A stretch of DNA of 64,000 bases from an uncultured Clostridia bacterium (GTDB lineage: Bacteria > Bacillota > Clostridia > Oscillospirales > Ruminococcaceae), in NCBI GenBank assembly GCA_947089135.1, contig CAMUJF010000009.1, positions 29,136-93,135 on the forward strand, in the 5' to 3' direction. This document shows, piece after piece, positions 50,243 through 58,042 of the stretch. Each line of letters begins with the position of its first letter. Position 1 is the first letter of the stretch. The notes beneath the pieces were generated by a model that was not told where the DNA came from, made no database searches, and saw nothing but the letters and a program-made list of their open reading frames with translations. The translations under genes and the position numbers were made by a program.

Positions 50243-52084
50243 ATGTGCGGATTTGTAGGATTTACCAACACGCAGAACGATTCAAATAAAATTATCGAAG
50301 CAATGATGGAGAAAATTCGTCACCGGGGTCCCGATTCGGGAGGAAAGCACGTTGACGGCGACATAGCCCTTGGCTTCCGCCGGCTTAGCATTATTGACAT
50401 AACGGCTTCGGGAGACCAACCTATCTACAACGAGGACAATACCAAAATTCTCCTTTTTAATGGGGAAATTTACAACTATCAGTCTATCCGCAAGGAGCTG
50501 CTTGAATTGGGACACAAGTTCAAAAGCCATGCGGATTCAGAGGTCGTCCTTCACGGCTATGAGGAGTACGGCGAAAAGCTTTTGAACAAGCTTCGCGGCA
50601 TGTTTTCCTTTGTTATCTGGGACACCGTCAAAAAAGAGCTTTTCGGCGCCCGTGACTTTTTCGGCATCAAGCCTATGTATTACACACATATGAACGGTAC
50701 GTTCATGTTCGGCTCGGAAATAAAGGCTTTTCTTGTACACCCCGATTTCAAAAAGGAGCTTAACGAGGCGGCTTTGGAAAACTACCTGACATTTCAGTAC
50801 TCCCCGACTGCCGAAACGTTTTTCAAGAACGTCTATAAGCTGCCGCCCGCTCACTATTTCAAGTATAGAGACGGAAAGCTGGATATCACCCGCTACTGGG
50901 ACGTTCACTTCGATCCCGACAACGAACCCGATCTGGATAAATGGGTGGACGAAATATCGGATATTTTCCATAATTCCGTTGAGGCGCATAAGATATCCGA
51001 CGTTGAAGTAGGCAGCTTCCTTTCCAGCGGCGTGGATTCAAGCTACGTCGCCGCCGTGGCAAATGTTGACAAGACCTTTACCGTAGGCTTCGGCGAGGAC
51101 GAAAGATACAATGAAATAGGCTGGGCAAAGGAATTCTCCAAATACATCGGCAAGGAAAACATCAGCAAGGTCATTACTCCCGAAGAGTACTGGAACAACA
51201 TCTCAAAGATACAGTACCACATGGACGAACCCCTTGCAGACCCCTCCTGCATTGCACTGTACTTTGTCTGCAACAAGGCTTCGGAGTACGTCAAGGTCGT
51301 ACTTTCGGGAGAGGGCGCGGACGAAATTTTCGGCGGCTACAACATCTATAAGGAACCCATGTCAATGCCCGCCTACAACGCTATTCCTCGTCCCATAAGG
51401 CGCGGTATCGGCGCGATCGCTTCAAAACTTCCCGCAAAAAGGGGCGTAAACTTCCTTGTCCGCAGGGGCAAGGACTTGGAGGAACGCTTCATAGGAAACG
51501 CCTATATGTTCAGCGAAAAGGAGCGCAAGGCTCTGCTGAAAATAAAGACGGACGCTCCCCCTGCCACGGATATAACCCGTCCGTTTTATGATAAGGTCAA
51601 GGACGCGGACGCGGTTACGAAAATGCAGTATCTCGATCTGCACCTGTGGATGACGGGCGATATCCTGCTTAAAGCGGATAAGATGTCAATGGCAAACAGT
51701 CTGGAGCTGCGTGTGCCGTTCCTTGACAAGGAGGTAATGGCAGTAGCCGAAAAGATACCGACAAAGTACCGCGTTACCGATGAAAACACAAAGTTTGCCA
51801 TGAGAAAAGCTGCGCTCAGAGCAGCACCGCCGCAAACGGCAAACAAGAAAAAGCTGGGTTTCCCTGTTCCTATCCGCGTATGGCTTAAAGAGGACAAATA
51901 CTACGGAATCGTAAAGGAGCATTTTACCTCCGGAACGGCAGAGCATTTCTTTAACACCGAGCTGCTGGTGAAGCTTCTGGACGACCACCGCGCGGGCAGG
52001 TATGACAACAGCCGCAAGATATGGACGATATTTATTTTCCTTGTTTGGCACAAGGTATATTTCGGCGGCGAAACGCCTGCGTAA
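50243..52084 (+). CDS. asnB: Asparagine synthase (glutamine-hydrolysing)
   Basis: A 613-residue two-domain enzyme. The N-terminal class II glutaminase domain starts with the catalytic Cys2 (MCGFVGF) and has RHRGPDSGG, GFRRLSIID and FNGEIYNYQ. The synthetase domain has the ATP PP-loop FLSSGVDSSYVAA and VVLSGEGADEIFGGYNIY. It makes asparagine from aspartate, glutamine and ATP; related enzymes also amidate other carboxylates, so a cell-wall role is possible but not indicated. GGAGG precedes ATG 50243. Confidence 0.93.
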   Translation: MCGFVGFTNTQNDSNKIIEAMMEKIRHRGPDSGGKHVDGDIALGFRRLSIIDITASGDQPIYNEDNTKILLFNGEIYNYQSIRKELLELGHKFKSHADSEVVLHGYEEYGEKLLNKLRGMFSFVIWDTVKKELFGARDFFGIKPMYYTHMNGTFMFGSEIKAFLVHPDFKKELNEAALENYLTFQYSPTAETFFKNVYKLPPAHYFKYRDGKLDITRYWDVHFDPDNEPDLDKWVDEISDIFHNSVEAHKISDVEVGSFLSSGVDSSYVAAVANVDKTFTVGFGEDERYNEIGWAKEFSKYIGKENISKVITPEEYWNNISKIQYHMDEPLADPSCIALYFVCNKASEYVKVVLSGEGADEIFGGYNIYKEPMSMPAYNAIPRPIRRGIGAIASKLPAKRGVNFLVRRGKDLEERFIGNAYMFSEKERKALLKIKTDAPPATDITRPFYDKVKDADAVTKMQYLDLHLWMTGDILLKADKMSMANSLELRVPFLDKEVMAVAEKIPTKYRVTDENTKFAMRKAALRAAPPQTANKKKLGFPVPIRVWLKEDKYYGIVKEHFTSGTAEHFFNTELLVKLLDDHRAGRYDNSRKIWTIFIFLVWHKVYFGGETPA

Positions 52085-52106
52085 GTTTGCATTTGGAGGT
52101 ACGGAC

Positions 52107-53006
52107 GTGAAAAATATCCTTGTGACCGGCGGTACGGTTTTTGTCAGCCGCCGCATTGCCGAATATTTTGCCGAAAAGGGTGAAAATGTTTTCGTGCTGA
52201 ACAGAGGTACAAAGCCTCAAAGCAAGAACGTTACGCCAATAATTTGCGACAGGCATAATATCGGCGGTAAGCTGAAAAAGTACAGCTTTGATATTGTTAT
52301 AGACGTTTCCGCATATACCCGCGGGGACGTTCTATCACTGCACGCCGCTCTCGGAGATTTTGGACAGTATGTTTTCATAAGCTCAAGCGCAGTCTATCCC
52401 GAAACGCTTCCCCAGCCGTTTAAAGAAACCGCAGAGTGCGGCAGAAACACGGTTTGGGGCGATTACGGCGCAAACAAGCTTGCTGCTGAGAAATACCTGA
52501 TTGAAAATGTTAAAGACCTGTACATACTGCGTCCGCCCTATCTTTACGGCAAGGGAGAGAACCTTTACCGTGCGCCGTTTATTTTTGACTGTGCGGCGCT
52601 TGGAGAGTCCGTTTATCTTCCGCGAAAGGAACTGAAGCTGCAATTCTTTGACGTTGACGACCTGTGCAGATTCATAGGTACAGTTAACGCTAAAAAGCCT
52701 GCAAACCGCATTTTTAATGTTGGAAATCACGATACCGTTACTGCGGAGAAATGGGTCGAATGCTGCTTTGAAGCGGCGGGAAAGAGCCCCGAAATACGTC
52801 TTGCACCCCAAAATGATTACGCAAGAAATTATTTCTGCTTTTACGACTATGATTACTCACTTGACGTAACGAAAATGCTGGATCTAATGCCTGAGGTAAA
52901 GCCTTTAAAGCAAGGAATATGTGAGGAATACGAGTGGTATCTGGAAAATCCCGAAGCTGCTGCAAAGAGAGACTACATTGACTATATAAGGAAAAATTTT
53001 CAATAA
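52107..53006 (+). CDS. NAD-dependent epimerase/dehydratase family protein (SDR)
   Basis: A 299-residue extended SDR. It has an atypical N-terminal Rossmann loop ILVTGGTVFVSRRIAEYFAE (TGGTxFVG-like), an S-S-A-V-Y motif (FISSSAVYPET) and the catalytic Y-x-x-x-K in DYGANKLAAEK. It resembles the CSP41/RNA-binding-like epimerases of Firmicutes. GTG 52107, 7 nt after GGAGG, is preferred over the longer frame that runs back into asnB. Nucleotide-sugar substrate unknown. It is probably co-transcribed with asnB (22-nt gap). Confidence 0.82.
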   Translation: MKNILVTGGTVFVSRRIAEYFAEKGENVFVLNRGTKPQSKNVTPIICDRHNIGGKLKKYSFDIVIDVSAYTRGDVLSLHAALGDFGQYVFISSSAVYPETLPQPFKETAECGRNTVWGDYGANKLAAEKYLIENVKDLYILRPPYLYGKGENLYRAPFIFDCAALGESVYLPRKELKLQFFDVDDLCRFIGTVNAKKPANRIFNVGNHDTVTAEKWVECCFEAAGKSPEIRLAPQNDYARNYFCFYDYDYSLDVTKMLDLMPEVKPLKQGICEEYEWYLENPEAAAKRDYIDYIRKNFQ

Positions 53007-53175
53007 AGGCTCTGTTTCCAAATAAAGCGGAAGTCTGTTTTCAAACAACAGTCTGTCGCTTCCGCTATATGACCGCATAACACTAGAAAATTATGGCAAC
53101 AAGGTTTAATTTTTCAATTTATGTCATGATGATTTTCAAGACATACAATTATTAGAAATTTTTTTGAAAATAGTC

Positions 53176-53204
53176 TTTACAAATATAGTTTTTTGTGGTA
53201 TAAT
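53176..53204 (+). promoter_or_regulatory. Promoter of tRNA-Pro
   Basis: TTTACA (53176-53181), a 17-nt spacer and TATAAT (53199-53204), 30 nt before the tRNA. Confidence 0.75.
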
Positions 53205-53233
53205 ATTTTATGCTTAAAATAACAACAATAATT

Positions 53234-53310
53234 CGAGGTGTGGCTCAGTTTGGTAGAGCGCTGCGTTCGGGACGCAGAGGCCGTGGGTTCGAGTCCCGTC
53301 ACCTCGACCA
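53234..53310 (+). tRNA. tRNA-Pro (anticodon CGG)
   Basis: A complete 77-nt cloverleaf. Acceptor stem CGAGGTG / CACCTCG, D-arm GCTCAGTTTGGTAGAGC, anticodon arm CTGCG-TTCGGGA-CGCAG with anticodon CGG, T-arm GTGGG-TTCGAGT-CCCGT region, discriminator A and encoded CCA. It marks the left border of the mobile region. Confidence 0.95.
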
Positions 53311-53314
53311 GTTG

Positions 53315-53359
53315 AAAAAGCCCGCAAATGCGTTATTTAAACGGTTTGCGGGCTTTTTA
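53315..53359 (+). terminator. Terminator after tRNA-Pro
   Basis: AAAAAGCCCGCAAA / TTTGCGGGCTTTTT stem with a T run, directly after the tRNA CCA. Confidence 0.88.
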
Positions 53360-53483
53360 CTTTTTATTTGTTAACTTCAAAAATACTGTAAAACCAGTAA
53401 AAATATTATAAAAAAGTACAGATATGCGGGTCAAAATGCGGGTCAAAATATCCCCGCAGGCATCACCCTGCGGAGATAAAACA

Positions 53484-53876
53484 TCACTTCTCCCTATTCT
53501 TCAACTGCTCCAGCACATCAAGCATTTTCTTAGGATACGGGACAACTAACGCCCCCGTATTCTCCAACAGCGAAATAACTTCATTTGCTGCATAGAAAAT
53601 GATCGTTATGTTCCGCAGAGCCGCACCGCCGTCGATGATCTGAACGTCAAGCACATTGGCAACCGCGACAACTATCAGCATAAGTATCTTCTTAGCGATA
53701 CCCTTTGCGCCGATCTCGCTGGAAAGCTGCCTTTTTACGATCGCAACGATAACGCCGGTTATGTAATCAGCAATTATCAGCGCAAGCAAGGCTTTGTACA
53801 GACCGTCAAATTCTCCGATAAGAAATCCCGCAATGCCGATAAGACCGCTTGCAGCTGTTTTCAAAAAGCTATTCAT
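53484..53876 (-). CDS. Phage holin family protein
   Basis: A 130-residue protein with three hydrophobic helices and the holin_4 pattern: GEFDGLYKALLALIIADYIT, GVIVAIVKRQLSSEIGAKG and NITIIFYAANEVISLLENTG. In phages it makes holes that release the endolysin. It lies 11 nt downstream of an endolysin C-terminal remnant on the minus strand, the usual lysis-cassette neighbour. A hairpin CCGCAGG/CCTGCGG at 53452-53475 may terminate it. No structural phage genes are present, so it is a relic. Confidence 0.85.
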   Translation of the reverse strand: MNSFLKTAASGLIGIAGFLIGEFDGLYKALLALIIADYITGVIVAIVKRQLSSEIGAKGIAKKILMLIVVAVANVLDVQIIDGGAALRNITIIFYAANEVISLLENTGALVVPYPKKMLDVLEQLKNREK

Positions 53877-53887
53877 ATTGAAACCTC

Positions 53888-54181
53888 CTAAAACTTTTTA
53901 ATAAACGCGTCGGGATAAGTCTTTTTGACCTGAGCAAGATACGTTTCTGCATTAGTCCTGTTTGCAAACGCCCCGACCTGTACATAATATTTTGCATCGG
54001 CGGCAGGGGACTTGTCCGAATTGCCCATAGCAGCGGCAACGTCTTTACGGAAACCGTCCATGGTGTATGACATACCAAGACCTTGCCAGAGATGTTCGGG
54101 ATCGCCATGGTTGGAAGCAATTCCGTATTTTTTCAACATTGCTGTTCTTAATAAAAACTCCTTTTCAAAAATACTTGACAT
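53888..54181 (-). pseudogene. C-terminal remnant of a phage endolysin with SPOR-like domain
   Basis: A 97-codon frame. The first part (KKYGIASNHGDPEHLWQGLG, then YTMDGFRKDV) looks like the tail of a peptidoglycan hydrolase catalytic domain. The last ~35 residues form a SPOR-like repeat (YYVQVGAFANRTNAETYLAQ). The catalytic domain is missing, so this is probably a truncated lysin. A small peptidoglycan-binding protein is a less likely alternative. Confidence 0.6.
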
Positions 54182-54183
54182 TT

Positions 54184-54220
54184 GGGAGCAGGTCGGTTAT
54201 AATAATATTAACCTGCTCCC
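54184..54220. terminator. Hairpin at the edge of the lysis remnant
   Basis: A perfect 10-bp stem GGGAGCAGGT / ACCTGCTCCC. A similar GGGAGCAGGT hairpin recurs near 55747-55764. Confidence 0.6.
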
Positions 54221-54279
54221 TTGTGGACGGTTTGCGCTCTTACATTTTGCTTTGGTCGGCGGTTATGTAAGAGCTTTTC

Positions 54280-54688
54280 TTATACGGCAATATCCAGAGC
54301 TGCGCCGTAGTTTACCAAAGGGTTAAAGCCTCCCGTTACCCTGAACGCCTTTGTGTTCGGCTCGGTGTGCTTATCCATAAGCGGAGCGAGGACGGCGGCA
54401 ACGGCTCTCGGAAGATAGCCAATAAAGAAACTCTGCTATCCCTTAAAGCGGCGTATACGGCAATTGCGTTGCTGTCGTGGACGTTGCGGGGTTTTCTTTT
54501 CAGCTTGACGGATATGTCCGCAGGATTTACGTCTGCAAGCTGCTCCAGTGCGCTTTGACGGCGGGACGTTCCCTTTACCTTTGTGCGGAGCGCGTTTGCC
54601 TTGACTATTCCGTCGCAAGCGAGCGGGTCAGTCCCTGCTTTACAAGGCGGTTCGCTATTGTCATTACTTTTGACCTTGTTTTGTTCAT
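54280..54688 (-). pseudogene. Frameshifted HIRAN-domain protein gene
   Basis: It starts at ATG 54688 with a perfect AGGAGG and reads M-N-K-T-R-S-K-V-M-T-I-A-N-R-L-V-K-Q-G-L before a stop. Shifting frame restores a continuous HIRAN-like stretch (LEQLADVNPADISVKLKR, then RNVHDSNAIAVYAAL), and a second shift continues with FIGYLPRAVAAVLAPLMDK to a stop at 54280. At least two frame changes are needed, so it is inactive. HIRAN domains bind DNA ends and often accompany phage or mobile DNA. Confidence 0.65.
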
Positions 54689-54765
54689 ATTGGCTTACCT
54701 CCTGTTTGGTTATTGGGTTCGGAGCAGGTGTGCCGCTTTCAGTACCCTGTGATTATATTATATAC

Positions 54766-54862
54766 TATCGTTAACGATATATCGAGTGGTAATTTAGACA
54801 AATATATATCGTTATCATTGTGCATATTGTATATTGTTAACGATATTTGTATATGATATAAT
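54766..54862 (+). promoter_or_regulatory. Promoter with palindromic operators for the RHH/DUF4160/DUF2442 module
   Basis: A perfect palindrome TATCGTTAACGATA at 54766-54779, a variant TATCGTTATCA near 54808 and TTGTTAACGATAT at 54834-54846. The last overlaps the -35 element TTGTTA (54834-54839) of a promoter with a 17-nt spacer and TATAAT (54857-54862). Spaced operators next to an RHH gene indicate autoregulation. Confidence 0.75.
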
Positions 54863-54882
54863 TAAAATAAGGCGGTGAAACT

Positions 54883-55113
54883 ATGGCTACAACAAAAGCG
54901 CAACAAAAAGCAGTTGCAAAATACGAAAGCAAAGTATATGATAAAACGCTTATAAGAATGCCAAAGGGATATTTACCCACTATAAAAGATCATGCAACTC
55001 AGCGTGGCGAAACTCTTAACGGCTTCATCAACAGAGCTATAACTGAAACAGTAGAGCGGGACAACAGTGGCAAACCTGCTCCAATTAAAGTGGAAAAAGA
55101 AACGGAGGAATAA
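54883..55113 (+). CDS. Ribbon-helix-helix DNA-binding protein (probable antitoxin/repressor)
   Basis: A 76-residue basic protein with the RHH core KTLIRMPKGYLPTIKDHATQ followed by GETLNGFINRAITETVERD and a charged tail. It is the first gene behind a promoter with palindromic operators, so autorepression is likely. GGCGGTGA is the ribosome binding site. DUF4160 and DUF2442 genes follow at 2- and 11-nt gaps. Confidence 0.8.
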   Translation: MATTKAQQKAVAKYESKVYDKTLIRMPKGYLPTIKDHATQRGETLNGFINRAITETVERDNSGKPAPIKVEKETEE

Positions 55114-55115
55114 AA

Positions 55116-55382
55116 ATGCCTGAGTTAAGTAGATTTATGGGAATAGTAATAAAAATGCTGTTTAAAGATATAACGCAGCACAATAAGCCGCATATTCACG
55201 CCTATTACGGAGAATATGAAGCCTCTATCGGTATTGACGGGGAACTGTTGGCGGGGTCTATACCTGTTAAGCAGCTCAGAATGATACAGGCGTGGCTTGC
55301 AATTCACGAAGATGAAGCTTATGCGGCATGGAACAAAGCTGTACAAGGCGAACAGTTTAACAAAATTGATCCTTTGAGATAG
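55116..55382 (+). CDS. DUF4160 domain protein
   Basis: An 88-residue protein matching DUF4160: FMGIVIKMLFKDITQHNKPH with IHAYYGEYEASIGIDGELL and a C-terminal MIQAWLAIHEDEAYAAWNKA. DUF4160 genes nearly always neighbour DUF2442 genes and are suspected toxin-antitoxin-type pairs, unproven. The start is 2 nt after the RHH stop, with GGAGG inside the end of the RHH gene. Confidence 0.85.
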   Translation: MPELSRFMGIVIKMLFKDITQHNKPHIHAYYGEYEASIGIDGELLAGSIPVKQLRMIQAWLAIHEDEAYAAWNKAVQGEQFNKIDPLR

Positions 55383-55393
55383 GAGGTATCTGT

Positions 55394-55678
55394 ATGTATA
55401 TTATTGACGGTATTGCATATGCAGGGGAATGTCCAAAGCCAATAGGTGCAAAATCAATCCGTCCGTTGGAAGATTACAAGCTGCTTGTGCTGTTTAGCAA
55501 TGGAGAGCGGCGCATATTTGATTTCAAACCTCTGCTTGATATGCCATGTTATAAGCCTTTGCGAGATATTGACACATTCAGACAGGTTTATGTTGAGTAC
55601 GGTACAGCAGTATGGGATAACGGCGATATTGACATTGCACCCGAAACACTGTTTGAAGAAAGTACACTTGTATCGTAA
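55394..55678 (+). CDS. DUF2442 domain protein
   Basis: A 94-residue protein with the DUF2442 pattern: IRPLEDYKLLVLFSNGERRI, FDFKPLLD and YVEYGTAVWDNGDIDIAPETL. It partners DUF4160. TAGGAGG precedes ATG 55394. Between this gene and the IS at 55861 lies only a hairpin (GGGAGCAGGTTCACCTGCTTCC). Confidence 0.85.
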   Translation: MYIIDGIAYAGECPKPIGAKSIRPLEDYKLLVLFSNGERRIFDFKPLLDMPCYKPLRDIDTFRQVYVEYGTAVWDNGDIDIAPETLFEESTLVS

Positions 55679-55860
55679 GAACAGCTTTAAAAACGTTTTC
55701 AAAACAGTTATTATATTGACAGCGTACCAATAATCTTAAAAAGAGAGGGAGCAGGTTCACCTGCTTCCGTTATCTTTTATTTACTCGTGAATTTTTAAAG
55801 GGGTCGAAATCGACGGGTTTAGACCTGCTCTAAAATATGATACCCTCTAATAGCGGCTAT

Positions 55861-57386
55861 GGGTCTGAATTATAAACTGTGTAAATGCATTTTTGCGACA
55901 AAAATTGTTAATACTAAAAATGCAGTCAAAACATGAGCAAAAACTCAGCAAGCTGAGTTCTGAGGAGCGACCCGACGCAAACTGCGGAACAATACGGTGA
56001 AGGGCAGCGGAGTAAAATCCGCTGTTTTTCTTCATCGGATGTTCCCAAGCGGATAAACCTCGTGGTTTGGGACGGAGTCCCAACAGCCGTCAGGCTGCCA
56101 GTCTGTCCTCAAAGAAAATCGCAAACTGAGAATAAGCAAGTCCCCAGTCACGGACGGGCATCGTCCACTTTTTGGAAATCTCTTGGACGCTCATATAAAC
56201 TACCTTGCGTATCGAATCGTCCGTCGGAAAAATTGCTTTGGACTTCGTAAATTTTCTTACCATTCGATGATAGGCTTCAACAGTATTTGTTGTATAAATT
56301 ATTCTCCGAATCTCCTGTGGATATTCAAAAAATGCAGTAAGTTCCGCCCAATTTTTATCCCAGGATTTTAAAATGTTAGGATACTTATTGTCCCACTTTT
56401 CGCGGAATTCTTCTTTTGCAAATTCCGCGTCGTCAAGGTTTACTGCACCGTAAATTTTCTTCAAGTCTGCACACACAGATTTCCTGTCCTTGTACGGCAC
56501 GAATTTGCAGGAATTTCTTATTTGGTGTACTATACAAAGCTGATTTTTTGTCTTTGGAAATATTGATTTAATTGCTTCATTCAAACCTGTCAAATTATCG
56601 TGGCAGGCTATGAAAATGTCGGTAACACCGCGGTTTCTGAGGTCTGCACATATGCTCGCATAGAAGCTTGCGGACTCATTTTCCGATATCCACATTCCCA
56701 ATATTTCTTTCTGTCCCTCCATGTTGATTCCGAGTACAGAGTACACACATTTTGTAATAATTTTATTGTCTTTTCTGGAGTTAAAAACAATTCCGTCAAA
56801 GAAAATTACGGGATAAATTTTGTCCAAAGGACGGTTCTGCCACTCGTTTAATTCGGGCAAGATCCTGTCCGTTATTTTCGAGATCATGCCCTGTGAAATA
56901 TCGGAACCGTAAATATCACGGAGCGTATCTTCGATGTCTCTTTGGGACATTCCCTTTGCGTACATCGCCATTATTTTCTGTTCAATTTCATCGGTACGGG
57001 TCTGTCTTTTTTCAATTACTTTTGGCTCAAATTCGCCGTTTCTGTCACGGGGTACGGCTATTTCGCAATCTCCATAATCGCTGGAAATTGTCTTCTTTCC
57101 GTAACCATTCCTGCTGTTGCCAGAGTTGTTTCCTTCTACAGAATTTTTCTCGTAATCAAGGTGCTCGTCCATTTCAACTTCAAGCATTTGCTCGATAGTT
57201 CCCGCGAATAATTTTTTCAGTTTCGCCTGAATATCTCCCGTACTTTTGCAGTCTGCCATCAGCTGCTTTACAAGCTCCATTTCTCTTTCGTCTAAACCGT
57301 GTGTTCTTGTTGTTTTCATACCAATTTTCCTCCATATATTTATTTATGGTTATTATTGGCATTTACACGGTTCTTTATTCAGTCTC
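55861..57386 (-). mobile_element. IS256-family insertion sequence
   Basis: Imperfect terminal inverted repeats: left 55861-55888 (GGGTCTGAATTATAAACTGT...) and right 57359-57386 (complement GAGACTGAATAAAGAACCGT...), 22 of 28 matching. One transposase gene lies inside. I see no 8-bp target duplication, so one side may have been rearranged. A long non-coding tail of about 230 bp lies between the transposase stop and the left end. Confidence 0.85.
56090..57319 (-). CDS. IS256-family transposase (Mutator-like)
   Basis: A 409-residue full-length transposase. N-terminal RHH/HTH-like part, then EMDEHLDYEKN, RNGYGKKTISSDYGDCEIAV and PRDRNGEFEPKVIEKRQ. The catalytic domain includes VIFFDGIVFNSRKDNK, FIACHDNLTGLNEAI with the second Asp, and QIRNSCKFV. 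TTNTVEAYHRMVRKFTKSKA carries the catalytic Glu. The chain ends SQFAIFFEDRLAA. No internal stop codons, so it may be active. Confidence 0.93.
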   Translation of the reverse strand: MKTTRTHGLDEREMELVKQLMADCKSTGDIQAKLKKLFAGTIEQMLEVEMDEHLDYEKNSVEGNNSGNSRNGYGKKTISSDYGDCEIAVPRDRNGEFEPKVIEKRQTRTDEIEQKIMAMYAKGMSQRDIEDTLRDIYGSDISQGMISKITDRILPELNEWQNRPLDKIYPVIFFDGIVFNSRKDNKIITKCVYSVLGINMEGQKEILGMWISENESASFYASICADLRNRGVTDIFIACHDNLTGLNEAIKSIFPKTKNQLCIVHQIRNSCKFVPYKDRKSVCADLKKIYGAVNLDDAEFAKEEFREKWDNKYPNILKSWDKNWAELTAFFEYPQEIRRIIYTTNTVEAYHRMVRKFTKSKAIFPTDDSIRKVVYMSVQEISKKWTMPVRDWGLAYSQFAIFFEDRLAA

Positions 57387-57659
57387 ACATATTATTTACA
57401 GCACTCAATATTATACTAATTTTCCGCATTTCAAATTAGACGCAGGGAGTTCGGATTTATTTCTTTTTCATTTTTTATTCCCGATTTTATATTGTTTTGT
57501 TTTAAGTGTTTGTTTTAAATTTTAAATAGTATGACCTGCAAACCGCTTGAAATATGCCCTTACAAAAAATCACCTGCAATAGTCCAAATCGTGGTAATTC
57601 AGATTCTGATAGGTGATTTAATCAAGGAAATATCCCCAAAATTGGTGATACTGATCCAT

Positions 57660-57812
57660 AATCGGGCATTAGTTTACGCGCAGCTTTCAAGTTATTTTGA
57701 GGACAGGTTCGCCGCATGTCGAGCTGTTCCACGCTCTTTCTTATTATTGAACGATATTTATCGTTTTTCAATTGTCTAAATTAGACGTTTACATGGTTTG
57801 AGAGTAAGCCCC
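57660..57812 (+). pseudogene. Remnant of a second IS256-family element
   Basis: The frame at 57663-57716 encodes NRALVYAQLSSYFEDRFAA, a close parallel of the C-terminus of the intact transposase (DWGLAYSQFAIFFEDRLAA). At 57784-57812 the sequence TTTACATGGTTTGAGAGTAA resembles an IS end. The rest of the element is gone. Orientation is opposite to the intact copy. The stretch 57387-58042 otherwise holds no gene. Confidence 0.6.
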
Positions 57813-58042
57813 ATGCTTTCTAGCATTTCTTTTGTATACGCATATGTTTTCATCCCTTATTTGTTTCCATTGCATTTTAATTTGCATATATAGTTAAACC
57901 AAGTGGTTGTTCTAATAGTTGCATTCTTAACAACTTGGCTTACAAGAACTTGAAAAAAATATAGATTTTGAACGATATATGCTTGTAAAATTATCGGAAG
58001 AAATGGCAAACCATTTCGATCAAAGGGAGTGGGTGAAAAAGA

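Noticed and set aside
53234..53310. tRNA-Pro as the attachment site of the integrase at 58043
   Set aside because: No copy of its 3-prime end occurs further right in the window, whereas a tRNA-Arg fragment lies 170 bp from int.
54367..54774. Plus-strand open frames over the HIRAN region
   Set aside because: They are antisense to the frameshifted HIRAN gene, lack ribosome binding sites and resemble no protein.
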